From Chrysomallon squamiferum (taxonomy: Eukaryota > Mollusca > Gastropoda > Neomphalida > Peltospiridae), in NCBI GenBank assembly GCA_012295275.1, contig CM022671.1, positions 33,646,683-33,684,182 of the forward strand: DNA of 37,500 nt, given 5' to 3'. The translations under genes were made by a program, and so were the position numbers. This document shows positions 21,383 to 31,101 of this stretch, in pieces (positions within the stretch are counted from its first letter, which is position 1; every line of letters begins with the position of its first letter). Below the pieces are notes generated by a model. That model ran no database searches and was not told the DNA's origin. It saw nothing but the letters and a program-made list of their open reading frames with translations.

Positions 21383-21404
21383 CAAACAATGTATACATTG
21401 TTTG
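21383..21404. repeat. 22-bp perfect palindrome
   Basis: CAAACAATGTA followed directly by its reverse complement TACATTGTTTG, in AT-rich intergenic DNA downstream of MITF. Confidence 0.9.
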
Positions 21405-22119
21405 TTAAAATCCAATCAAAACATGAAGTATATTAAAATAGGATTTGTACAAGACATGTATATGAAATAAAAAATTAAAAAAACACATGGCAAATACCTA
21501 ATAATTAAAAAACTGCTTAAAACCTAAGTCTCAGTATTTCATAATGAATAAAAAAGATGTATACTCCTGTCTTGCAACAATCAATGACTGATAAAAAATA
21601 TTTACAGAACAACTTGTCTTATCTGTAAGATAGTCAGCCATGTGGTTGTCATAGTTACACTATTTACAGTGAAAAACAGACATGAACACAAAGGATAATA
21701 AATGAAATATTTAACTAATTCTTATTTCATTTTGCTGTGGTTTTATCCATTTTAGTTATTTAAAAAACAACAAAAAATAACAGCAACTTAATGTGGATTA
21801 TAATGATATCAATACTGGTATTTTTTATTTGATTATTTATTTTTTAAAGATTTATAACTATAATTTTATTAGCTTTTTAAATTAACATTACTGCCCTTGA
21901 TAATTACAGTTGTCTCCCTTCATTTTACTATCAAAACATTTTCATAATAAAATAATTCATCTGTATGTTCGTTACTATATCAACAATAGTATAAAAGTAG
22001 TCATATGCTTAAAATATTTTAACAATTATTAAAGTTTGTCTTACTTGCAAATTAATTACCTATAAAAATTATTCATAGACAAATTATGACATTACCAAAT
22101 TCTTTACACAAATTTCATC

Positions 22120-22125
22120 TTTATT
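22120..22125 (-). terminator. Candidate polyadenylation signal of MITF
   Basis: Reads AATAAA on the - strand, about 960 nt beyond the stop codon. It is the first canonical hexamer I find. Variant signals (ATTAAA near 22651) occur closer to the stop, so the true end is uncertain. Confidence 0.25.
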
Positions 22126-23080
22126 TTGTTTTAAAAACATAATTTAAGGAAACTTCTAAATGGGTTTTTTCCCCAGTATTAATCGAATTAAATATTTAAA
22201 TACTCTTTCTATTTTTCATTGTAAATAACTAATTACAATTTTAAAGCCAATTCTACTTAAGTAAATTTAATCATTGTAATGTTATAACCAGAACATATAC
22301 AGTAGTTTAAATTACTACCGTTATTGTTAAAATTGTGGTATTATAAACAGAACAATTTGAATTGATGTATCAAGTTGAAGGAATCATTCTCTGGTGGGAG
22401 ATTAAGACAGAATTAGATGTGTGGGGAGCACTGCTATTAAATTTCACAAAACTCAGTGAAAACACTACATACAGATTTTACATGCATGTACCTCTCAAAT
22501 GGATTTCCTAGGATTTAACAAACAAAATGAAAAATGTGTTTGTGACTAAGTTTATCAAATGTAAATCTGCATCTCAAAATAGTTTACGAAAATGGGCATT
22601 TTAAAACATTTTGATTAATGATATACTGTTTTGAAAATGAATTAACCAGCTTTAATTAAAACTCTTCCAGTATTTAATATCTATAAGGTTTTCTGTTCCA
22701 ACAGAAAACTTGTCATCTCACTCTTTGAATTTTGCTAGTACAGACATATTCCTCCTCCCAGAGACACATCTCCTCCCCAATCCTTGGAAATATTCAAATT
22801 TGATTTCAGCCAATCAAAATTTATATTACAGTTACACAGCTGTCAGTAGAAGCTTAGTTACATATATGAGCCAATCAGAATTTAGTTTGGACTTCTCAGG
22901 CAATAAGAGCTATATTTCAGCCAATCACAGCCTCAGTTTGTACTACACTTCACCCATACCTAGCTAGGCTTGTATTTACAATTCTACTCGTCAGTTAGTA
23001 TTTCAGAGCACAGATTATATTTACAAGTCATCCAGTGAGAAATGAGTTCATATTTACACCTCAGCCAATCAGAATCCTGA
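22126..23080 (-). other. Mitf: Presumed MITF 3' UTR
   Basis: AT-rich non-coding DNA following the MITF stop codon. It is mostly free of long microsatellites, unlike the rest of the intergenic space, which fits transcribed UTR. It includes the GCCAATCA repeat cluster at 22809-23071. Confidence 0.45.
22809..23071. repeat. Four GCCAATCA copies in a degenerate repeat
   Basis: Exact GCCAATCA occurs at 22809-22816, 22870-22877, 22920-22927 and 23064-23071, the last ending 9 nt before the MITF stop codon. Flanks share TTTCAG before and AGAATTTA-like sequence after. This suggests an old 50-60 bp tandem repeat. Confidence 0.8.
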
Positions 23081-23335
23081 TTACATGATGTCATTGCTGT
23101 CTTCTTCCATGTTTGGACTAACAGGGGCAGATGTTAACATAGGATCCATCCCACAGGGTGATGTGTCCTCCATCATTTCCAGAAAGTTCAGTGTGTTTGT
23201 GTTGTGTTCCTGTGCCTCTGTTTCAGACTTAACCTGAATGTTCATCGCACTGGGAGAAATCATTGTTGTCAATGATGCCATGTCTTCTGAAAGTCCTGTC
23301 TGAATTCCGTGAGCCTTCATTAACAACTCCAGTTG
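23081..23335 (-). CDS. Mitf: MITF exon 8: zipper end and C-terminus
   Basis: 84 codons and TAA at 23083-23081, acceptor ttcCTTAG (AG 23337-23336). [11 protein letters not shown] completes the zipper as in vertebrate ELEMQARAHGL. VKSE (384-387) matches the psi-K-x-E sumoylation site found just after the zipper in [20 protein letters not shown] aligns with the paralogs' DPLLS...SP...SMEE end, but the RRSSFS serine cluster between them is absent. Confidence 0.94.
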   Translation of the reverse strand, partial: QLELLMKAHGIQTGLSEDMASLTTMISPSAMNIQVKSETEAQEHNTNTLNFLEMMEDTSPCGMDPMLTSAPVSPNMEEDSNDIM

Positions 23336-26300
23336 CTAAGGAAAAAAAAAAGAAATCATTATGATATTTGATGGCATAAAATTTCAATCAGTTGATCATT
23401 TTTTATATAAAATGAAATATATTAATGTTAATGACAATGATAACAACAACAACAACAACAGCAACAAAATAATAACAGTAATAATATTGCTTGCACATGA
23501 GACCATAAAGTTTAAAATAATATTTCAGTTACTTCTGAAACAACAACAAACAGGTTATTATACTTATTTAATGCAATTATTATCTCAAATCATATTAATT
23601 TGTTTCATGTAATTTAATACAAGGGTCTGACATCACAAAGGTTAACAACAATGGATACCTGTATTCGTAAGATGTATTTTCTGTTGTTCGTCTCCAGCAT
23701 TCTCCTTTGTTCTTCAACCTGTCTCAGTTTTTCCTGGTCTTTCTTCAGTCGCCTGATGTAGTCACATGATGCTTTCAGTATGGTACCTTTGTTTTGTCGA
23801 AGATCTCTGTAAAATATCAAGCAAATCTTTCATAAATACACCTAACAAAACTGTCGATCTAGTCATGTGATGCCTTCAGAATTGTACCTCTGTTTTGTCT
23901 ATGCCCTCTTCAAAATTAATAATTAAATTTTGTATAAATTATATAAATTTAACAAAACTGTTGTTGATTGGCTTAGAAAGTGCACAGGTTTAAACTGTCA
24001 GTATTACTGGAATAAGGAAGTAGGTACCATGACATATTTCTGACATCATTTGAAAGGAAAAACATTAATTGTGAAAGTAGTTCAGGAAGTGTTGGCATTG
24101 TGGTTCATGTATTGTGGTGGACATGGTCACAAATATATGAACAAACTTACGGATCAATATTTTTGGGCAACATTGTGCCCAACTCCTTTATTCTATCATT
24201 GATGTTAAACCTTCTTCTTCTTTCAACTAAAACAAATAGGACAAAAAAATATTTATAATTTGAAACATGAAATGATCATCAGTCTTTACAAATAATAAAG
24301 TTTATGATATGAACTTTCACTGAGGCTATGTCTTCTCTGTTTTTTGTACCAATAAGTAAAATGTATTGCTTGTATAGCAGTTTTGTTATGATTTAGTTAC
24401 AGCTGCTCAGTTATATTCACGTGAGATGAATTTCCTCATCTGTCACCTTTATAAGCTTCAACATTTATAAAAGTTATATGGGAAAAAATTAGCTAAAACA
24501 TATTATATTTACTTCCAAGTGATTGTTTTATTTGTTTCTTTGTTAAAAGTATAAAGGTAGTTTTAAAAACAAATTATTATTTTTTTTTTACTTTAAAGTA
24601 TCGCACAGTTTTACTTGTTTCTATGCATTAACCTTTCCTAATAATTAAGTCTACTGAATGCTCTGTCTGTACAAAGACGTACTCATGTTGTGGTTGTCTT
24701 TCTTCTGACGCTCCTTCGCCCACATGCGAGCTTCTTCGTCGGTTAAAAAGTTTGGCTGGTCTTGTTTCTGAAAGGCTGCAGGACATGATGATGATGATGA
24801 TGCATTTTCTGATGTTACATCTAATGTGTTGATTGTTGCCTGGGTAAACCACAGAAAAGAAAGAAAACAAAATTCTATAATAAAAATAATCACAACCACT
24901 AGCAGATTAATGGAACATTATTAATATTTTAGCAGAAACAAGTTGAAGTCATCAGTTATTCAGCATCTGTGTATTTGTGCGTATCACGAATAATGGCAGC
25001 CTGTAACGAAATGTTCAGAATCTGTTTTTGATATTAATAATATTCTTACCGAAGTGGACAGCTGGTTTAATGTTGGTTCGATAAAGGTCAAGTCATTGTC
25101 TATTGTCCCTTCTACTGACTCCAGACTGATTAGATCTGTGAGCAAGTTGTCAACCTGGTTAAGATATCATAAAGTTAATCATTTTGTTTTAACAGAATAC
25201 CCATATTACATGAAGTAAATTTACTTTTAAATTTATACCAGTATTTGTTAACAATAAAATATGAATGGAACATTACTTATTCATTGTAGTGACATATCTC
25301 ATTTTTCTTCTTCTTGAATATTCATTATATTTATTATATCTGTTAACGTAATAGGTTTAAATCTCAATATTGTATCTTCAACATAAAATAGAATTTGTAA
25401 ATATATCAAACATCTATATGTTTACATACATACTCAGAAACAAATCTGTTCACAATATTACTTAAATCTCAATAAATATTTTATGTTGAATATGTAATAC
25501 AATTTATATATATATATATATAGATCAATATAGTTATATTTACACAAACTCAGAGAAATAGTTATTTTCAATATGCAACAAAAATTCTTTAAACATCATA
25601 TTCAGTCAAAGCAGTATGTTACATATAAAAGTACCTCAGACACACTTGTTGCTGCACTAGCTTGACCCAGGGAGAAAGGACTGTCTGGTTCTGTGAGAGG
25701 GGCACTCCCAGGCACCTGTAAGGCAACATCAGGGGCAGATCTTGTCTGCAGTGCTGGCATGGACTGTGCAGTCACATGTGACTGGCCTAGGAAATCCTGA
25801 ATTTGTCTTTTTTTGTTCTCCTGGATGTGAAACCTGGTTGGATGTTCCAGCCGACTTTGAACCTGAAATTGAGGGAGAAAACAAATTAAGAAATTTATAA
25901 TAAATTTATTATTAAAAATGTTTTGGATAAAAGTTATTTTACGTAAGATATTACTTTTTAATATTAAAAAAAAAAAAAAAAAAAATAATAATAATAATAA
26001 TAAACAAATAAATATAGTTTAAGTCAACTATTTTTTATTTCAAACAAAATTTTCAATCTTTAAAAATTGTTTCAAAAATGCAAATTTTGCTGACCATTTC
26101 AAAATGAATAAACATGATTATATTGTGTTCACCTTCAGTATCTGTGGGGGAACCTCGCTGACCACTTGTATGTGCGGCACTTCGATGGTGCTGGTCGTTG
26201 ACTTTACCTGCTGCTGCTGCTGCTGCTGCTGTTGTTTGAGCGACGATGTACGACACTGCTGTTCACGCTTCTCCTCCTCATACAGCTGCTGTCGCATCAA

Positions 26301-26447
26301 CTGCTGTTTCAGATTGATCCTCATAGACATGTTGGCATGCTTTATCTCAGGCACTGGACTGGAAGACAAACATCACGATACTGTTAATGTGTCACTGGCT
26401 GTAATGATTATTTATTTATCAGTTGATATTTGTCTGTGCTCAAACTG

Positions 26448-26482
<35 letters not shown>

Positions 26483-28815
26483 AAATAATTTGTAGATTAT
26501 TACTATTTAATTATTTAATGTATGATGCAGACATACAATAATAAAAAAGGAATTAAGTAAATAAATAGTAATAATCTACAAATTCTTTTATGTGTGTGTG
26601 TGTGTGTGTGAGACAGTTTGAGCACAGACAAATACCAACTGATAAATACATCTATCTATCTATCTATACATACATATCTAAACATATAAATGTACACACA
26701 CACATATACATGTATATATGTAAAATAAATAATAAAAAATACATTAATTAATTAAAAATAAACAAACAAAACATTTATCTAAATATGTTGTTAACTGACA
26801 GATATGACAATCATTTGGCCAGCACTGGTGATCCAAGTATTCAACATAAGTTCTACCTTCATTTAGTTTTAATTAAAGATATTCTTTAGTATCTGGAGAA
26901 ATGAAGTTTAAATAAATTGTTTTACCATGCAGACAATGATTTGTTTCAATAGCACAACTGGTAGAAAATCCATAATTTTATTGTGCAAAAATGTAATGCT
27001 AGAACTTTAAAAAAAAAAAAAAAAATTAAAAAAAGATATATATAAACTAAATAAATAAATAAATTTAAATTTAAACAAATAAATAAAGAAAGAAATAATC
27101 AAATAAAGAAAAAAAAAAAATTAAAAAAAATTAAATTCACCAAATTTGTCAATTTTCAGTATTTTTTTTTAAAATCCACTATTAGTGTCAGTAGTCTTCA
27201 GTATGTAAGTGATGTACCTCAGTGATTTAACACATCTCAGCTTCAAAGTATCAGAACTGAACTGTTTTATTTATAGTGATGATGTAACAAAGAAACCTGA
27301 TTCATGAGTTTGCTTATCAATTAGCAGCATGTTAACCTTTCAAAAAACAGTCACTGTATGCATGCATGCACATGTCAGTCCACACACAAACACACAGACA
27401 CACGTACACACACAACAGACACTCAGTCCAAATAGCTATATAATTAACTGATTTCCAGTCACACAAAAGGAAAGCTGGCTGTCACTTTATGAAACAATTA
27501 TTTTATTTACTTATTTTATACTATTTTAATAGTGTCTGTCTATACTAAATATTTACTCCAATATACAGTATTATTAACACAGAAATGTCAGTTAACTATG
27601 GTCAGTAATATAAATAGAAAACAGCTGTCACTGAGCTGTGACCAATAGTCTGTTGTTATTTGTCTGTATGTAGGCTATGGTACACACAAAGATCAATCAG
27701 AAGAGGTAACCCAGAAACTGATTTGCTGCCTGATAATGCAGGTAACAAAGAAATCCACACACACTCACACACAGAGCCACACATATGCATTTCAGGGTCA
27801 CAAACAGGCAGTGAGACAATAGCGGGAAGAAAGACAGTGTGTGTATGTGTGTGCACGCAAGCCTTTCTGTACATAAATCACTGAATAAATATGATCACAA
27901 CATGTTTTAATATCAGCAGTTACAAGAGTTAAACATAATCTTCTTTTTTAATAAGTTGAACACGAACAAAGACCTCTTTTAGTATTTCTTCAAGTCATTT
28001 TTAATATCAACTTTTTTTATATTAATCTTCTAGAAAAAAGTGCACAGAGAAAGATTGATCATGTGATGCATTAATGCATTACTCCAACCACTCTATCAAA
28101 TTATCTTAAGTTATGATCTAGGCTTTATACCCAAAGCGTTTGCAAAACTGACTTCTAAATAATAGAATTAATCTTGCATCCCATTTTATCTCTACAATAC
28201 TTCTGCTAAAAGTGATATCGATGTATGTCTTACGACACATCAGACAAATTAACACACTTGTCAGCTGTCATAATGAGGTAAAATATACAAACCAACTGTT
28301 GACAATCCTGCCATTTTAACCATCATTGTTACTATGCTAATCTAGCTCTTATGATCACCAAGACTTCTGGACCGTGTGTGACTATACACTTAACACTGAC
28401 AGTGACAATATTAACTACTAAAAACAAAGTATATGAAAGAAAACAAAATAATCAAATAAACAGTATAAATAAAAGAACTAACAGACTAGAAGAAGAACAG
28501 TCTGGATGTTAATTCAGAGGGGTTTTTTGTTTTATTAGTCTGGTTTTAATTCAGTGTTTTCGTGTTTAGTCGTAAACAGATATCTGTCACAATACAAACA
28601 AATTTCATTTCCTGTTAACTTTAATAGCCCAGAACTAAGTCGGAAACACTAGAATGAAAATGAATAAACACACAAACAAACAAACAAACAAACAAACAAA
28701 CAAATAAATGCATAGATTATTGCAAACTGATGATATGTTGCATTTCCTTTAAGTATTCACCTGGAAAATTAATTACACAATTAGTGAATAAATTACATTT
28801 TTTCTGTGATTAGTA

Positions 28816-28852
<37 letters not shown>

Positions 28853-29516
28853 ATAATAATAATAATAATAATAATAATTGAAAAAAAATATATATTTGAC
28901 TCTCACTTAATCTGAAACTGATCAGATAAGTAATAACAGTGGTCAAGCATATGAAACAAACTATATTAAGAGAACAATTTTCAAAATTCAAGCAATGTTT
29001 TTCAGTGTAATACTGGCATTCTCGAAATCTAATATTTGCACGTGCATCACCAGAGAAAGGCAGTGTTTGAAATACACCTCATTTACAAAAATCATTAGTT
29101 CGTTTAACAAATGAAAATCTTCAAAATGCCTTTGATGCATGATCCCGGATACAACTTACCAGGACATTGTAAGTTGGTAACTTTACTGATGTAAATTCTT
29201 AAGGAAAAAGAAACTTTGCAGACCATTTATATTCAAGAGATGAAGCAGCATATCAAAACATACAAAGACACCCAATTGTGCATACCCCCTTAACATCGTT
29301 ATTAGCATTCTAATCTCTGTTCCGATTAATGACGTTTGACACAATTAGCATGCTGTTTTCGACGGGGAGTTTCCAAACAACAGAGCGCCCAGAGGGCGTA
29401 ACTTCTTACCTTCTACCATAAGCTGTGCTTTTTAGTTCATAAAACGAGTTGTCATTCGATTGATCGTCTGACCCAAGCAGACTGTTCAAGTCCAATTCAA
29501 TTCCCGAATCCACCAT
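23081..29516 (-). CDS. Mitf: MiT/TFE bHLH-zip transcription factor (MITF/TFEB/TFE3 ortholog), 8 exons, complete
   Basis: Exons 29516-29410, 26358-26133, 25862-25635, 25154-25050, 24839-24683, 24226-24151, 23806-23659 and 23335-23081 sum to 1302 nt, giving 433 residues with every junction in phase. Domains seen: SGIELDL...SFYELKS start (residues 4-30); Rag-binding-like helix [15 protein letters not shown] (46-60); Q9 tract (78-86); the [16 protein letters not shown] block; acidic activation motif [12 protein letters not shown] (189-200); basic region with H272, E276 and R280; HLH; zipper to about 360; VKSE (384-387), a sumoylation-type motif. Known: MiT/TFE factors dimerise on CACGTG/CATGTG and control lysosome, autophagy and pigment-cell genes. 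They are held in the cytoplasm through Rag GTPases and mTORC1. Vertebrates have four paralogs; this looks like the single invertebrate pro-ortholog. Confidence 0.96.
23659..23806 (-). CDS. Mitf: MITF exon 7: loop, helix 2 and leucine zipper
   Basis: One base plus 49 codons: [20 protein letters not shown] is loop and helix 2, followed by the coiled coil with L20, L27, V30, L37 and Y44 of the exon at heptad spacing. Aligned without gaps to vertebrate MITF, it keeps the three-residue register shift in the zipper that restricts partners to MiT/TFE proteins (known for vertebrates). A decayed copy of the first 50 nt lies in the preceding intron. Confidence 0.96.
23860..23910 (-). pseudogene. Decayed partial copy of MITF exon 7
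   Basis: 51 nt matching 23759-23809 at 40 of 51 positions, exactly 101 nt away. Read on the - strand it gives [13 protein letters not shown] then a TAG stop, against [14 protein letters not shown] in the real exon. The duplication appears to extend into the intron, since TAACAAAACTGT recurs beyond both copies. It lacks a donor and has a weakened acceptor (GAAG for ACAG). Confidence 0.8.
24151..24226 (-). CDS. Mitf: MITF exon 6: basic region and helix 1
   Basis: 76 nt: two bases, 24 codons ([24 protein letters not shown]), two bases. It is nearly identical to the vertebrate MITF basic/helix-1 exon, which I recall as the same length (not checked). It contains Glu276 and Arg280 of the E-box-reading HER triad and the RRRR run. 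Donor GTAAGT at 24150. Confidence 0.97.
24683..24839 (-). CDS. Mitf: MITF exon 5: linker and start of basic region
   Basis: 52 codons plus one base, acceptor acCCAG at 24841-24840, donor [14 protein letters not shown] (residues 236-243) matches the TSSSCPADL neighbourhood that, as I recall, holds the TFEB Ser211 14-3-3 site. [21 protein letters not shown] then enters the basic region. The split codon A|TT encodes Ile275 of NHNMIERRRR. Confidence 0.95.
25050..25154 (-). CDS. Mitf: MITF exon 4: acidic transactivation segment
   Basis: 35 codons in phase 0, starting [13 protein letters not shown]. This matches the MITF D-D-V-I-D-D-I-I-S-L-E-S helix that recruits CBP/p300 in vertebrates. [13 protein letters not shown] corresponds to the following LMDPALQMANTLP-like stretch. 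Acceptor aacCAG and donor GTAAGA are both clean. Confidence 0.94.
25635..25862 (-). CDS. Mitf: MITF exon 3: conserved [13 protein letters not shown] block
   Basis: 76 codons in phase 0 between a tttCAG acceptor (AG 25864-25863) and donor [26 protein letters not shown] matches the VQ-x2-LENPTKYHIQQ region of MITF/TFEB. VPGSAP and DSPFS lie where vertebrate paralogs carry the SAPNSPMA phosphorylation segment; here an insertion separates SAP from SP. Confidence 0.95.
26133..26358 (-). CDS. Mitf: MITF exon 2: Rag-binding helix and polyQ
   Basis: Acceptor gtcttcCAG with AG at 26360-26359, donor GTGAAC at 26132. The exon has one base plus 75 codons. It carries [14 protein letters not shown], the counterpart of the TFEB residue 1-15 and MITF exon 1B segment known to bind Rag GTPases, followed by a charged helix, nine consecutive Gln (mostly CAG) and EVPPQILK. 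A large inverted repeat begins about 55 nt upstream of the acceptor. Both candidate first exons would join here. Confidence 0.94.
26359..29409 (-). other. MITF intron 1 (3.05 kb)
   Basis: Holds the inverted repeat beside exon 2, A-rich stretches near 27005-27130, a (CAAA)n tract at 28672-28705 and a poly-A/(AAT)n block at 28818-28878. No conserved exon was found in it. Confidence 0.75.
26414..26647. repeat. Large inverted repeat in MITF intron 1
   Basis: Arms at about 26414-26519 and 26554-26647 are reverse complements over roughly 90-100 nt. Both contain GTCTGTGCTCAAACTGT, an (AC)n/(GT)n tract of different length, and TTTGTAGATTATTACTATTT. The loop is about 35 nt. The transcript could fold into a long hairpin some 55 nt upstream of the exon 2 acceptor. 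Confidence 0.93.
29410..29516 (-). CDS. Mitf: MITF exon 1 (MITF-A-like N-terminus)
   Basis: ATG at 29516-29514 in context CGGTATGG, then 35 codons and two bases before the donor GTAAGA at 29409. This is the only in-frame ATG between an upstream in-frame TGA (29639-29637) and the conserved block, which decides the start. SGIELDL...NSFYELKS parallels the SGI...YELKSQ segment that opens vertebrate MITF-A and TFE3. The split codon AG|T gives Ser36. Confidence 0.92.
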
Positions 29517-29695
29517 ACCGCATGTATCGTTTTGTGAAATTTTACAATTCACACAACTCGTCCTTTCTATGTTCCAGCTTTCCAAAATGGCAAAGGGACG
29601 GGAAATTGCGAAATCTGCATCGACTGGCTGTTCAGATCATGTGTCGATGTAACGATAGTAGTTATTGGTCAAGGGTATAAGCGTCATTATCTATT

Positions 29696-29796
29696 TTTAA
29701 TTTATCGTGAGTCAGAGGGAAAGCCCTGACACGTTAGTGTCGAAAATAGACAACAGGTGTCGCTTTATTTAGTTTGCCGATTGCGGTCCACATTCA
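29696..29796. repeat. 101-bp direct repeat, copy 1 (MITF 5' region)
   Basis: Matches 30346-30446 without gaps, with ten differences by eye. It lies about 180 nt upstream of the MITF exon 1 ATG, in likely promoter DNA. Shared core motifs include TGAGTCA (AP-1 type), ACACGTTAGTGT and CAGGTGTCGC. Confidence 0.92.
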
Positions 29797-29858
29797 AAAA
29801 TAATTCAATACCGACTGAAAAATATTAAATATTTTAATTTTGTCGTATCTTCGTTGTA

Positions 29859-29862
<4 letters not shown>

Positions 29863-29911
<49 letters not shown>
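29863..29911. repeat. (AAT)n microsatellite
   Basis: Trinucleotide array between the two copies of the 101-bp repeat. Confidence 0.95.
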
Positions 29912-29913
<2 letters not shown>

Positions 29914-30000
29914 TAACTGTAGATATCTTGAATAACAATTGTATGCTTTTTAATTATAATTCTTATTTCTTTCATAGCTCATTACCTTTTTCTTTTACAA

Positions 30001-30033
<33 letters not shown>

Positions 30034-30345
30034 TTGTTATTGTTATTATTTTAACAAATGAATTATAAATAAATCGATTAATTAAACTGCAAGATTAGTA
30101 GCCATGTTTAATTAACAACTCCAAATTTAGTTTATTTGAAATTTTAATCACCGATGTCTGATAACTATCTGATCACACTTCACATTTTATCACAACCAAA
30201 GTTCGCAGATTATCTTTATAATTTGTGTCAAAATGTTAAACGTCTGAAATTTGCAGATTAAGCTGTTTTTGACTCTCACGATTAGGTCAAACCTGAAGGC
30301 GGAACTGTTCTGCAGTTTAATGGTGTGAAAACATTTTTTTTTTTG

Positions 30346-30446
30346 TTTAATTTATCGTGAGTCAGAGGGAAAGCCCAGACACGTTAGTGTTTAAAACAGA
30401 CACCAGGTGTCGCTTAATTTAGTTTCTCGGTTGCGGTCCATATTCA
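30346..30446. repeat. 101-bp direct repeat, copy 2
   Basis: Second copy of the 29696-29796 element, same orientation, 650 bp further upstream, between the two candidate MITF first exons. It is equal in length and colinear. Confidence 0.92.
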
Positions 30447-31101
30447 TAATTAATGTATTTTGCAGAGATACATTTTTTTCATAACAGCAAGAAGAGCAGC
30501 TTTTGTCACGTCTATATAGTTTTTTTGGCTAATCGTTGCCAACCGTAGTAGTAGTAGTAGTAGAAGAAATAGTAATAAGAAGCAGAGAGTGAGACGATAT
30601 CGATGTGCACCTTTGTCTTAATTTTCAGAGGCCTTCCACTCCTTCTTCAGTCAGTTTTAGATAAATGAGGAAGAAAATTAACTTTAGAACCTGATCCAAA
30701 ATATGTTCCCAGAAACTCAGTCTTAAGGAAATGTTTAAACTAACAGTCCAGGAGCTAAGCGATTATAAGAAAAAAAAATTGTAGCAGCGCAAGTATTCAG
30801 AAAATGTTATGGTAGATTTAATTAGGGTATCTTCTTAGGATTGTTTTGGGACCGATAGAATTATAGTATCACTAATAATCAAGGGGGACTTGGACGGGGG
30901 CTAAAATAAAGGGGTGGTGGAGAAAACCCCCCTAAAACAACAACTATTATATTATAAACAAAAGTATAAATTGTTTATATTATTTTTATTTTTATTTTAT
31001 TTTTTATTTGTTTACATTTTTTTTTTTTTTTTATCAAAAGTTTACCATCACAGGAAAATAATCCCATCCTTTTTATGAAACGTTGAACTCGTCTAACTCA
31101 C

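Larger units (their letters stand above)
23336..26132 (-). other. MITF introns 2-7
   Basis: Six short introns of 210-480 nt (25863-26132, 25155-25634, 24840-25049, 24227-24682, 23807-24150, 23336-23658). All start with GT and end with AG on the - strand. Only the exon 7 ghost copy and a small poly-A/AAT tract (25969-26002) stand out. Confidence 0.85.
29517..31101 (-). promoter_or_regulatory. Putative MITF promoter region between the two first exons
   Basis: No ORF of note. It contains both copies of the 101-bp repeat, an (AAT)n array and an (AC)n tract at 30012-30032. Position alone argues for promoter function of the part next to exon 1; no TATA box could be assigned confidently. Confidence 0.4.

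Noticed and set aside
24628-24870. Second - strand open frame across MITF exon 5
   Set aside because: It is an out-of-frame shadow; the real frame is fixed by the [11 protein letters not shown] motif and the junction phases.
27656-27884. Open frames on both strands in MITF intron 1, considered as an alternative first exon
   Set aside because: The sequence is largely AC-repeat derived, and I found no donor in the phase required by exon 2.
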